Shown one piece after another: positions 19,128-30,200 of a stretch of DNA of 39,257 nt. Each line of letters opens with the position of its first letter. Position 1 is the first letter of the stretch. The stretch comes from Tieghemiomyces parasiticus (Eukaryota > Kickxellomycota > Dimargaritomycetes > Dimargaritales > Dimargaritaceae). The stretch is from NCBI GenBank assembly GCA_027575765.1, contig JANBPT010000385.1:1-39257 (forward strand). The letters run 5' to 3'. The notes beneath the pieces are model-generated. The model searched no databases. It saw nothing but the letters and a program-made list of their open reading frames with translations, and had not been told where the DNA came from. A program made the position numbers and the translations under genes.

Positions 19128-22100
19128 ATGCAGATGCTAACGAAGGTACGTTGCCAACTCCGCCACCGTCCGTCCGTCCCACGGCGTCTCGGACCTTAGC
19201 GTGCGAGGGGCCGGTTATATCGGCCCCGCGGCTGGTGTGGACTTTGGCACCATGCCTGCATCCGGCCACCCTTATTGATGTCTAGCGCTGGTAGCCCCCT
19301 CTAGTGTGGACTCGCCACCCGCCCACCGTTAACTCCATCCACCCCTTCCCTGCTCCGCCGCTTTCACCCGCCCCAGTTTGAAACGAAAAGCAACCGTGTG
19401 AAGGGCCTCGCCTTCCATCCCAAGCGCCCATGGATCCTGGCGGCTCTCCACAATGGCTGCGTGCAGCTGTGGGACTACCGGATGGGTACCCTGCTCGAGC
19501 GCTTTGACGAGCATGAAGGTAAGCGCCAGGGCCAGGTCTGACGCGGCGACACCAAACCCCGCCTACCTCTTACACCGCCGTCAACTGGCTCGCCAGTCCT
19601 GACCCCCCCTCCCGCCACCACTGCTTCGGTCTGCTAACCGTCCCGTCCTTGCTCCACGCCACTCTAAACTCCCTCGATTAGGCCCCGTTCGCGGCGTGGC
19701 CTTTCACCCCACTCAAAATCTATTCGTGTCGGGCGGTGACGACTTTAAGATCAAGGTCTGGAACCATAAGACGCGGCGCTGCCTGTTCACTCTCAACGGC
19801 CATATGGACTACATCCGAACTGTGTTCTTCCACCATGAACTGCCCTGGATCCTAAGCGCCAGCGACGACCAGACCATCCGCATCTGGAACTGGCAGTCCC
19901 GCCAGTGCATCGCCATCCTACCGGGCCACACCCACTATGTAATGTGCGCCCAGTTCCACCCCAAGGACGACCTGATTGTGTCGGCCTGTCTGGATGAGAC
20001 TATCCGCGTGTGGGACTACAGCGGCCTGCGCAAGAAGAACAGTGCTGGTGCCCCTGCTCCGTACGAGGACATGATGGGTGCCCACGGCGGATCCCGTGGC
20101 GGACCCGGTCAGGGCGACATCTTTGGCAATACCGATGTGTATGTCAAATTTGTCTTGGAGGGCCACACCCGCGGTGTCAATTGGGCCACGTTCCACCCTA
20201 CCATGCCCCTGATCGTTTCTGGTGGTGACGACCGCCAAGTCAAGCTGTGGCGCATGAACGGTAGGTGACCGCCCTAATGACTATGTTTATTGTGTATTCC
20301 TGCGGGCTGTAGCCATCACCCAGGATACGCGGACGCCTGAGCTATTCAAGTTGCCATGATTATTATTTTGCTTTACGCCTACAGGTTCTAATTCGCCAAA
20401 TCACCTCTCCTCTACCAACCCATCGCACTGCTGCCTTGCTGCCTCCAGACTCTAAGGCTTGGGAAGTGGACACCTGCCGCGGCCACTTCAGCAACGTGTC
20501 ATGCGCGCTCTTCCACCCGCGCCAGGAAATGATTGTGTCGGACTCGGAAGACCGCACCATCCGGGTGTGGGACAGTTCGCGCCGCACCCTACTGCAGACC
20601 TTCCACCGCGAGGTTGACAAATTCTGGATTCTCGCCGCCCACCCAGAGATCAATCTGTTCGCCGCGGGCCATGACGGCGGTCTGATGGTATTTAAGCTTG
20701 AACGCGAGCGCCCGGCTTTTGTCGCCTCCCCGCGTGCCCTCTACTTCGTCAAGGGTAACCAAGTGCGTTTCCGGGACGCCAAGACTGGTGACGAGAACCC
20801 GGTCGTCACGCTGCGCCAATTTGCCGACAATCGCTACAACCAGCCGCCGCGTACCATCGCCCACAATCCAGCCGAGAACGCCCTGCTCGTGTCGTACCCG
20901 ACTGACGGCGGCACCTACGAACTGTACACTCTTCCCAGCAACCCGCTGACTCACGTTGACACCAGCCAGTATTACCAGCGCGGCAGCGGCACCTCCGCCA
21001 TCTGGATCAGCCGCAACCGCTTCGCCGTTTTGGACCAGCCTCAGCAGCAGATCCTCATCAAGGATCTCTCCAACACCACCACTAAGAGCCTCAAGTTTGC
21101 CCACCCCGTCACCAACCTGTTCGCCGGTCCAGGGTCGATCATCCTGGCCACCACTGCCAACGCCGTACTTTTTTACGACGTGCAGCAGCGCATCGTGCTT
21201 AAGGAGGTCAACGCCGCCCCCGTCAAGTACGCCGTGTGGAACGCCGACATGTCCTTAGTGGCCCTGCTGTGCAAGCACACCGTTACGGTGGCCACCAAGG
21301 CCGGTGAGCAGGTGTGTCAAGTCTCTGAAACCATCCGCATCAAGAGTGGGGCCTGGGACGAGAGCGGCGTGTTTGTCTACACCACCCTCAACCACTTGAA
21401 GTACTGCCTTCCCCAGGGCGACAACGGCATCATCCGCACGTTGGACAACCCTGTGTACCTGACCCAGGTGACTGGCCGCGACGTGCACTGCCTGGACCGC
21501 GATGCCAAGGCCGGCGTCATCACCATCGACCCCACCGAGTATCGGTTCAAGCTGGCCCTGGTGAAACGCAACTACGAGGAGGTGGTGGGCATCATCCGCC
21601 GTTCCAACTTGGTGGGCCAATCCATCATCGCCTACCTGCAGAAGAAGGGTTACCCAGAGATCGCCCTTAACTTTGTCAAGGAGCCAGCCTCGCGTTTCGA
21701 GCTGGCGGTAGCCTGCGGCAATCTGGATATTGCGCTGGAAACCGCCAAGGTTCTCGATAAGGAGACGTACTGGATCAAGCTGGCATCCGAGGCCCTGCGT
21801 CTTGGTCAGGTACAGGTAAGTACCCCCGATTTAGGCGCGCTAAGGGACCCGGCGCCACACCGCTGGGTTGACCACCGGTCCGTGCTCGATGGTTTATTAA
21901 CGCTACTCTCCGCACCCTATCCCTCCCCCTTCCGCCTACCTCCACCTCTCAGACCGTTGAGTTCGCTTACCAGCGCATTAAGAGCTACGACCGCCTGTCC
22001 TTCCTCTACCTTATCACGGGTAACACCGACAAGCTGCAAAAGATGCTCAAGATCGCCGAGATCCGAGGCGACGCCCAGTCACGCTTCCATAATGCGCTAT

Positions 22101-23587
22101 ACCTGGGCAATGTAGATGAGCGGATCCGTGTGCTCAAGGATCTTAAACAGTATGCTCTGGCCTACACTGCGGCCAAGGCCCATGGGTTGGAGGAAGAGGC
22201 CGCCGCCATCTTACAGTTGGCGGGGATGCCCATCGAGGAGGTTGAGCTTCCGGCCGACCTTACTGGGGCCGCGCTATTTGTGCCCGCTGCGCCTGTGGTC
22301 CGTCAAGCTGACCTCAACTGGCCCCAGTTGGCGGTATCCAAGGGTGTGTTTGAGAACCTATTCGCCCACCAGGCCGCCAGTAAGTCCGGTTCCGGTGCGG
22401 TGGCAGCGTCCGCCATGAGCCTGCTGGACGAGCCCGTGGCGGAGATTGGCGGCGACTGGGGTGGTGACGACCTCGACCTCCCTGGCCTGGAGGGACCCTC
22501 CGATTCATCGGCCCGCGCGGACGCTGCGGGCAGTCACGGTGACGACGTGGCCGACGAAGCTGGCGCCGGCTGGGACATTGACGACGATCTCAAGTTGCAG
22601 CTTGACGCTGAACTCGCTGCCGACGCCACCGCCAGTGTGGTCGGGGAGTTTTCCGCCCCGGCCCCGGGCACTCCCGAGGCCGACCTATGGAGCCGCAACT
22701 CGTCGCTGCCCGTGGACCACGTGGCAGCCGGAGCCTTCGGCCAGGCCATGCAGTTGCTCACCCAGCAGGTTGGTGTCGTTAACTTTGCGCCTCTCAAGCC
22801 ACACTTTTTGGCCATCTACCAGGCCACGCAGTCTGCTCTACCAGGCAACCCCGCTCTGCCGGCCCTGAGCGTACCCGTACGCCGGACTCTGGACGAGACA
22901 GAGCCCCGTCGCCTGCTCCCGGCCAACGTTATGGACCTACAGGCCCTCATCACCCAACTCCAGGAGGGATACCGCAAGACCACGGCCGGCCGGTTCGAGG
23001 ACGCCATTGCGCTGTTCCGCAACATCCTCCAGGCCCTCATGTTCACCTTGGCCCCCACAAAGGTGGTGGCCGACGAGACCCACCAGCTTATTCGCATCTG
23101 TCAGGAATACCTGGTGGGTCTGACTCTGGAGCGGGCCCGCCAGCAGCTGGTCACACAGCCCGACCAGGTGCGGCGCGTTCTAGAACTGGCGGCCTACTTC
23201 ACGCACTGCACACTGCAGCCCGTGCACCAGCAGCTGGCACTGCGCTCGGCGATGGTGCTGCACTATAAGCAGAAGAACTTCCAGTCGGCGGGTAACTTTG
23301 CTCGGCGTCTCCTAGAACTTGCCCCGGCGACGGCGGTGGCCACCCAGGCCCGCCAAATTCAGACCATCTGCGACCGGAACTCGCGCGACGAAATTACCCT
23401 CGAGTACGACCAGTATAACCCCTTCGTCGTGTGCGCCGCTTCCTTCACCCCGCTCTACAAGAATAGCCCCACCGCGGACTGCCCGTACTGTCATGCGACA
23501 TACCAGCCCGACCACACCAGCTCAGTGTGCCGTATTTGCGAGGTGGCTGAGGTGGGTCGTCAGGCCACGGGCCTGCGGCTGGCCTAG
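19128..23587 (+). CDS. COPA: Coatomer subunit alpha (alpha-COP), 5 exons
   Basis: Alpha-COP (yeast Ret1/Cop1) is the large COPI outer-coat subunit that retrieves KKxx cargo from Golgi to ER. Exons (plus): 19128-19145, 19377-19518, 19682-20260, 20449-21815, 21953-23587. Phases fit and the product is 1246 aa (human 1224). The first exon encodes only MQMLTK. Residues 1-330 are the WD40 propeller (for example [15 protein letters not shown], then [16 protein letters not shown] and [13 protein letters not shown]), followed by the second propeller and the alpha-solenoid ([19 protein letters not shown]). An acidic linker at about 856-920 ([13 protein letters not shown]) precedes the C-terminal epsilon-COP-binding domain. 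The C-terminal cysteine cluster (CPYC, CRIC) is also conserved. Confidence 0.96.
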
Positions 23588-24263
23588 ATTTTGTTGGTGC
23601 TGAATCTTCCTCCGTCCTGCTCTCTGACCTGTGTTCCGCCACTTTACACTCCCTTCGCCTCACCTGGCCCGTATTGTTTCCATTCTACAATATTTTTATT
23701 AACTTTTTGGTTTTGGCTTTCTCCGCATGATACTAGTCAGCGCTGTTTGGACCAGGCTGCAAGAGGGGTCGACGATATGCAAACACATTCACACACTCAC
23801 CTTGTTCCTCGCCCAATGGTTCGGAGTATTCGGAAGAGTTGTCGTTCCGACCCGAATCCACGTATAAATTTCACATAGCTACTCACTTTTCCATATCAGT
23901 AGCTGTAATGTAGACGGATTGGCCCGCGTCGAACTTGGGAATACATACATTTGTTATTGCTCGGGGTCCCTGGGGCCAGGCATGTTCCATGGTGATTAAT
24001 TGCGCGGAAAAGCAATCGGACTGAGCCCGACGTGTGCATAGAGGCCCACCCTTGCGGGGACTCCGAGGCCCGAGAGGTACCTGGTAGAGTTGCCCAAATG
24101 CCCACCGCAGAGTCACACGTTTGCCTTTCCATTCCGGCCGCTTATCCCATCCGTGGGCCCTTTACACACTGTTGACTTCTCCGTTCTGCCCTCATTCGCA
24201 TCCCTTCCAACCCCTCATTCCCTTCTACCGTTACCTCACCCGCTCACTTTTCAACACGCGACC
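23588..24263. other. Intergenic region between COPA and SEH1
   Basis: It holds the COPA 3' UTR and the SEH1 promoter and leader (both plus strand). After COPA there is a T-rich stretch (23690-23715) but no exact AATAAA. TATAAA occurs at 23863-23868, 400 bases before the SEH1 ATG, which is far for a core promoter. The 120 bases before the ATG are pyrimidine-rich, as at other genes here. No other gene is visible. Confidence 0.6.
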
Positions 24264-25855
24264 ATGAACCAGTTGGTCCAATTTGATCCCGCTCACGACG
24301 AGCTAATCGCAGACATGGAGTTTGACTTCTCCGGCACGAAATTGTGTACGGTGGGGTCGGACCACACCATCAAGGTCTGGCAGAGTCGGCCAGAAACCGG
24401 CCAGTGGAAACTGCTCTCGAGTTGGAGCGGCCACGACAGTTCGCTCACCAAAGTGTGCTGGGCTCACCCGGAGTTTGGCAACCTCATCGCGACGGGGTCG
24501 TTCGACCGGACTGTACGAATCTGGCAGCAGACCTCGAACCAGAACTCAGCGGCGGGTGCCGGATTGGACACCGTGTACCCGAATGCCGACGGCCAGGTTG
24601 AGGAGCTCGCGGCCGAGGGCGGCATCAACCGCTGGCACCACATTGCCACTAAGAAGGATGCCCAGGGCATGATTGTCGATCTGGCCTTCGCCCCGCACTA
24701 TATGGGACTTCAGCTGGCCGCTGCCTCATCTGACGGGTTCGTTCGTATCTATGAGACCGGATCACCCGTCCGCTTCGATAACTGGACGCTGGCCAGCGAA
24801 ATCGACGTCAATGGCATCGCCGTCTATGCACCCTACCTGGAGCACCGCACCGACAGCGCCGACGAGGCCGAAACCACGACGCCCGCTGTCCACACCACCG
24901 CCGCCACCGCGACGACCACTTCTTTGGGCGCCCAGACAGAGGCGGCTACTCCGGCGGGGACGGACTCCTCGGTCACAGGTGGGGCCAGTCACGCCGGTAA
25001 TGGCGAGGACAGCCTCGTTGATGCCGCCGAGAAGAGTCTTTTGGTGCAATCCAATACGCTACAGGAGGCCGGTAACAATGTGTGCATCGCCTGGTGCCCC
25101 ACGCGGTTTCTACCCAACACGCTGGCGGTCGGGTGCGGTCGCGAAAAGGACGCCAAGATTTACAGGTACATTAACAACCGCTGGGTGGTCTACGCCGTCC
25201 TGCCTGACCACACCGATATCGTCCACACCATCAGCTGGGCTCCCCAGGTCGGTCGGTCGTACCACCTCCTGGCCACGGGCTCGCGCGATCACTACGTACG
25301 CATCTTCAAAGTCGAGGCATCATACGGGCACATCGCCCTTACCGAAACGAAGGACCTGGTCGAGGAGTATACCGCCAACGCCAGTAACCTCCACATCAAG
25401 GCCAGCCTCATTGCCGCCTTTAGCGACCACAATGCTGAGGTAAGCCCGAGGGATCTCTTCTTCGAACCCCGTGACAGCAAAATCGTACTTTGCAGGCGAC
25501 TAACCTCACAATGGATCGACTTTATTTCGCCTCGCCACTCTCTAATTGCGAAATTATATGCCAGGTCTGGTCCGTGTCATGGAACGTTACTGGTACGATT
25601 CTGTCTTCGTCGGGCGATGACGGCAAGGTGCGACTATGGAAAGGTAAGTTTGGCACCTTCAACGGCTCTCATATGCAGGCCTCTTTCGGATTGCCGCTAT
25701 GGCTTGTCCAATCAACTAACCTCTTTCGCACGGCAACCCTGCCTTCTTCTATCTTTTTTTAACCTCGTTCACACTCCTCTCTTTCGCTATCAGCTTCGTC
25801 AACGGGGGAATGGAGCGAAATTCAGACCATTGCGACCGAACAGGGTACCGAGTAG
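24264..25855 (+). CDS. SEH1: Nucleoporin SEH1 (Nup84/Nup107 and SEA complexes), 3 exons
   Basis: SEH1 is a Sec13-like WD40 protein shared by the nuclear pore Y-complex and the SEACAT/GATOR2 complex that signals to TORC1. Exons (plus): 24264-25439, 25565-25643, 25794-25855; the product is 438 aa. Family features are [20 protein letters not shown] near residue 20, [18 protein letters not shown], and [19 protein letters not shown] across the first intron. The propeller carries an insert at about 192-259, rich in Thr, Ala and Ser, which explains the length (yeast 349). An alternative acceptor ending at 25495 would keep the frame and add 23 codons. I prefer the acceptor at 25564 because it joins DHNAE directly to VWSVSW, as in other SEH1 proteins. 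Confidence 0.93.
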
Positions 25856-26123
25856 ATATGCGATGCGATCCTGTCTGTACCTTACTTGTCATATGGTTCA
25901 ATGTACTCACACTTCGGCAACGGTTACTTAATGTATTTCGAACATGTAATGCCGTCGCTTCTCGTCGTATGTTTCAAAACATGCCCTCTCCTATTAAGCT
26001 GAATTCGTGGGCAGGGACGAGTGACCGGTTTATTTTAAAAGATTGCGTAGAGGATCAGAGATAGGTAAACATGGTATAATCAAAAATTATAGAACAGAGA
26101 TGGTAGCGACGCCGTTATGCAGA

Positions 26124-26732
26124 CTAGCCGAGTAGAATTTCATACACAATCACAAGAGTGTTGATGGCGATCAAGGGAACTAGATGAACAATAGGGATAA
26201 AGATGACAGGGTGGGGAGGTGGCATCGCCGTTAGCGGGCAGTTGTAGGATAGTGTATTTGTGATACCGATGGCTGCAAGCAGTACCCACCGTAACGACAC
26301 TTTGACATCCCTAGCCGGGTCAAATTATGCACTTACACCGTAGTAGAGTCCGCACAGCAGAGATGAGATTGATGAGACGGGCCTTGATGCTTTGGTTGGG
26401 GTCGTTGAAGCCCTGGAGCTGCGCTGACGACCAGCCGACTGGTAAGGTGACAATGAGGAGATGCAAGTCAAGCCAGTGGGTAATTTTTTTGGTACCGACG
26501 TTAATTCTCGGTGGAATCTGGCGCGACCATGTCATGTGAAGACATTAAGGTTACAATTTACCCAGCCTGGTAAACGAGGGCGTCTCCAATGTGCGACAAG
26601 TAGAGCCTTCCAGCGCATCGAAAGGGGCCGAGTCATTCACTTACTTCGCGCAAGGAACCGCTGCTCATTCAGGATGGCAACGGCATTGAGCAGCAGTAGG
26701 CCCACGTAGAACAATGTGCCCAAGGCGAACAT
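26124..26732 (-). CDS. YOS1: ER-Golgi transport protein YOS1/IER3IP1, 3 exons
   Basis: A small membrane protein of 81 aa, the usual length for this family (81-87). In yeast Yos1 binds Yip1-Yif1 on COPII vesicles. Exons (minus): 26645-26732, 26337-26438, 26179-26124; both introns are GTAAGT...AG. The N-terminal hydrophobic helix (residues 2-20, FALGTLFYVGLLLLNAVAI) is followed by NEQRFLARIGW. The conserved central segment then reads IKARLINLISAVRTLLRFPL, and the C-terminal helix is IAINTLVIVYEILLG. Both match the IER3IP1 layout of two membrane segments around a charged loop. The gene is too broken by introns to appear as one frame. It converges with SEH1, 268 bases away. Confidence 0.95.
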
Positions 26733-27209
26733 GGCGGCAGTTGTGACGAGGTGGTAGTGGGGCGTTCAGGATTAAAAACGGGGATGGGAGTGCTAGCGAG
26801 ATGGGATGGGGTGAGTATGCAAGAATCCGTGAGAAATGCAGAAGGGAATAGGCGTGACAAAATGAAGTTGGAGGGGGAGAAGGGAATCTGGATAGACTCC
26901 GTTGCCAACCCAAAGCGGAGTTGGTGATTCAATGGAATTGGCAAGGTAGCCAGACGTCCCTCACCGATATCCTCCCCGTCACGATTGGATTGGGGTGGTA
27001 AGCGTTCGACAAGCCACGTCGACCAGACTCCGCTTGTATAATCTAAACCAGTTGTTTTGTATCAGATCTAGTTGGTAGGGGCCACCTAGGTGCCAGCACT
27101 ACATAGTTCAATGACTTCACCTGAAGTCCTTCAGGACCCCCCTCAATTTAAGTGACTATTTATTGTTTTATTGAATTGAGGGTCAAGCGAGCAAGCCGGG
27201 CCCATTCAT
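26733..27209. other. Intergenic region between YOS1 5' end and CFT1 3' end
   Basis: The left part should be the YOS1 promoter and leader; its minus strand is pyrimidine-rich (26740-26910). The right part holds the CFT1 3' UTR with two AATAAA copies inside a 12-bp stem, listed separately, and two more short inverted repeats at 27083-27092 and 27113-27135. No protein or RNA gene is visible. Confidence 0.6.
27140..27182. repeat. Inverted repeat around the CFT1 poly(A) signals
   Basis: Arms 27140-27151 and 27171-27182 pair over 12 bases with one G-T wobble (core CCCTCAATT / AATTGAGGG), leaving a 19-base loop. On the minus strand AATAAA occurs at 27159-27164 in the loop and again at 27167-27172, partly in the stem. 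It starts 28 bases past the CFT1 stop codon, so it lies in the CFT1 3' UTR. Confidence 0.8.
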
Positions 27210-30200
27210 TTAAAAGTAAGCTATATCCTGGCTGACCACCGCCAGGTCGCGTTCCACGCGTTCGAAAGTCGTGCCTACCTGGTGGCTCATCTCCCGGCGG
27301 CGGACCAGGGGCAGTTGCTCGAGGTTCTGCCGGAGAAACGTAGCGTCGACCACGCCCTTGCTGGGGTTCACATTGTTTCGCTGGGCCTGTGGTACCAACC
27401 GGTATGCGCGAGGGTTCAACCCGCCGACGTGCGGCACCGTGCCCACCAGATGGAGGTAGAGCCGTTGGAGACGTTTCGAGGCCTTCTCAGGGACAGTGGA
27501 TACGGCGTACACGGCACCAGTTTCGGTGAAGCACAGGCAGGATTGTTTCTGCGGAAGCTTGGCGGTCAGAGCATTCTTGGCACTGGGCTTGCCGCCCGCA
27601 GCCCCGCTGCTAATCACAGTAGCTGGCAATTGGGTTAGGGCAGCACGGCCCGGAAGGCGCTGGATGGCCACCACCTGACACCCGAGATGAAAATCTGCCC
27701 GGCGGAGGAGCTTGCGACCAGCGAACGACTGGATGTGGCGGGGCGAATAACTGAGGAAGTGCAGGTTACGCTCAGCGTCGGCCACAACAAAGTAGGAGGC
27801 CCGATCGTCGACCAAAAAATCGCCACACACGCTGGCCATAGGGAGATAGTCCCGGCCCAGCATGGTAAGTTCGGCCGGGCCATCCTGGAACCCCACAAAA
27901 CTGGCGCCCTTGCTCACGTCGCCCATAACTAGGAAGTTCTTGAATGCAGTGGCACTGGTGACATAGAGGAGCAGGTCGATGAAGGCGATACTCTGTAAAG
28001 TCCGGCCGTCCTTCAGCTCCTTGGCGAACACCCGGGGTCCAGCCGGCACGACCAAATACCCGTTAACCGATGCCACCGCTGTGACGGGCCCGCTCACCTT
28101 CTCGTGGCACACGTACTTGAGTTTAAACCCCGTCTGGGGTCGCCCAGGTTCCGGGACCACCTCGATGATGTCCAGGACATAAACTTTTCCCTTGGCAGCC
28201 CGGTCCTCACTGGCCACGGTGCACGTGCCGGCGGTCACATAAAACTTGCGGCCCGACACAGTCTCTCGACTCTTGAGGGCCAAGCATTTTAGATCCATGA
28301 CGGAATCGTGCGGCTCCATATCGTAGCCATCAACAACCTCCCAGGTAAGCGGCGATACCAGCTCCAGACGGTACCGGTTGACCAATGGGGGCATCCCCTG
28401 GGTGCTCACGTCAGCCGGACGGGGGGCCGGCGGTTCCGTCACGCTGGGACGGGGCGGGGACAGCGGGAGGGGCGCACCGCCGGGGCGGTGGGCGGCTGCG
28501 CCGATAGCCTCCGCGATCTTCATATCGTCGTCCTCGTTCTCCCCGGGCAAGTCGAATGGGAAGGGTCGCGAGGTGGCCACGCAGTACTGGGCCAGTCCCG
28601 GGTGGTAGGTGAGGTGGTGCACCGTTCGGCCCAGGGGGACGTGCCGCAGCGGCCAGGCGAAGTCATAGCGAAAGGCAGGGTCAAGCTGGCCAATGTGGAA
28701 GCGGCCGGCAGTGTCAAGTAAGACGAACCCGTGTGGGCACTGTGGATTATGGAATGGCGCGAAACCCGTGAGGCCCGTGGCAAACGGTGCGGTCGCCATA
28801 TCGGTCGGGGTGACATCTGATTGGGGTGCTTCGTTCACCACTGCGGCAGATGCCTCCTCGTTCCCACCTGTCGCCTCCGCCGGCTCATCGGCTGTACCCG
28901 GGGAGGCTGGTCGGTCCGTTGTGGGCTCAGTTCCGGCACCATCCGACCCGGACGCCGTCTCGACCTCAGCCAGAGCGGCCTGGTCTAGACGTACCGGGTG
29001 AAGGTATGGGTGGGCGTTGGTGGGGGCCACGAAAGCCACGACCGGCCGCGGACCGGTAATGAAGAAACCACGGTAGGCTTGGAGGTTATGGAAGGCGGTA
29101 ACGGTCGCGGGGGCGCGGTCAGGCAGCGTAGCGCCCGGATGGTCATCGTGGGCGTACTGTAGGGCCGGCACGGGACATTTGACGAAGCGGAGGGCCAAAC
29201 GAGCCAGTACGGCGCGTTCGTCGAGCCGGGGACGCCGGTCAGAATCCGCCAGGGCGGTCTGCGGGTCACTAAGCCCCGGGACACTCCGGGCCACCAAGGC
29301 AGCGTGGCGTGAGTTGGCCACGTTGAGAAACGGCACCGTCTCAAGCGGATCCTCCTCGCTGGCCGTGTAAGACAGGCCATGGTACATGGTCGCATTGTGG
29401 GCAGCGTCCACAGCGCAGAGGTAGACGTCGGCGGCGGTCGGGCCGAAGGCGTGGGCGCTTAGCAAATTGATCGGGGAGGTGGTGGAGGTAGTAGGGTCAC
29501 CGGACGAGTCTGTGGACGGAGCGGCGGCGAAGGCCGCAGCTAGCGCGTCGTCGGCGACCACGCCCGGACGCTGGGCAAAGTCAGGCGCCGAGAACACGCG
29601 CTGTAAACCCGGCAAGGCGTAAATCTCCAGGGTCCCAGTCCGCGTCACTACAAAGCACCAGCACCGGGTAGCGCTGGCCGCCGATACCGTATTTTGCAAG
29701 TTACTGACGTTGAACTCGTTAACGTCCTCGCCGCCGCGGCTCGGACCGTTGGGGACCGCGGCGGTAGTTGGCGTAGGTAACGTGGGGGAGTAGATTGGAT
29801 CCTCATCCATAGAGTCGTAGTCAATCTCGTCCTCTTCGTCGCGCGGCCGAAGTGTGAGTGGTGGGACGGTCGGGATAGCGGTTGCCGGTTGAGTTATGTC
29901 CGCCCCCATGGTTGAAATGATCGGGTTGACGACGGCCGCGTCCTCCAGGCCGAAGGTTCGGGCTATATCGAAGTTTGGCGGGACGAGATCGCGGAGGTAT
30001 TGTAGACAGTTGTAGGTATCGCCGAACAGGCAGGCGGCGGAGGCGACCATTTGGGCGAACGTTGACGGTAGAGGTAGGAACCGCAGGCGGCGGGCGGCGG
30101 CGTCCCAGGTGACGACAGCGACGGATGCGTCATCAAGATGAAGGAGGGCGTATGGGTCGACCAGGGAGCAGGATGTGACGGTGGTAGTGGGAGATCGCGT

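Noticed and set aside
18382..19140. Plus-strand frame of about 250 codons upstream of COPA
   Set aside because: Composition is Pro/Arg/Ser/His-rich with no domain. It lies in the CT-rich COPA leader and ends just after the true COPA start in another frame, so it fits chance in GC-rich DNA.
23900..23960. tRNA-like TTCGA motif on the minus strand
   Set aside because: The bases around it do not pair as a T stem, and no acceptor or anticodon stem can be found at the required spacing.
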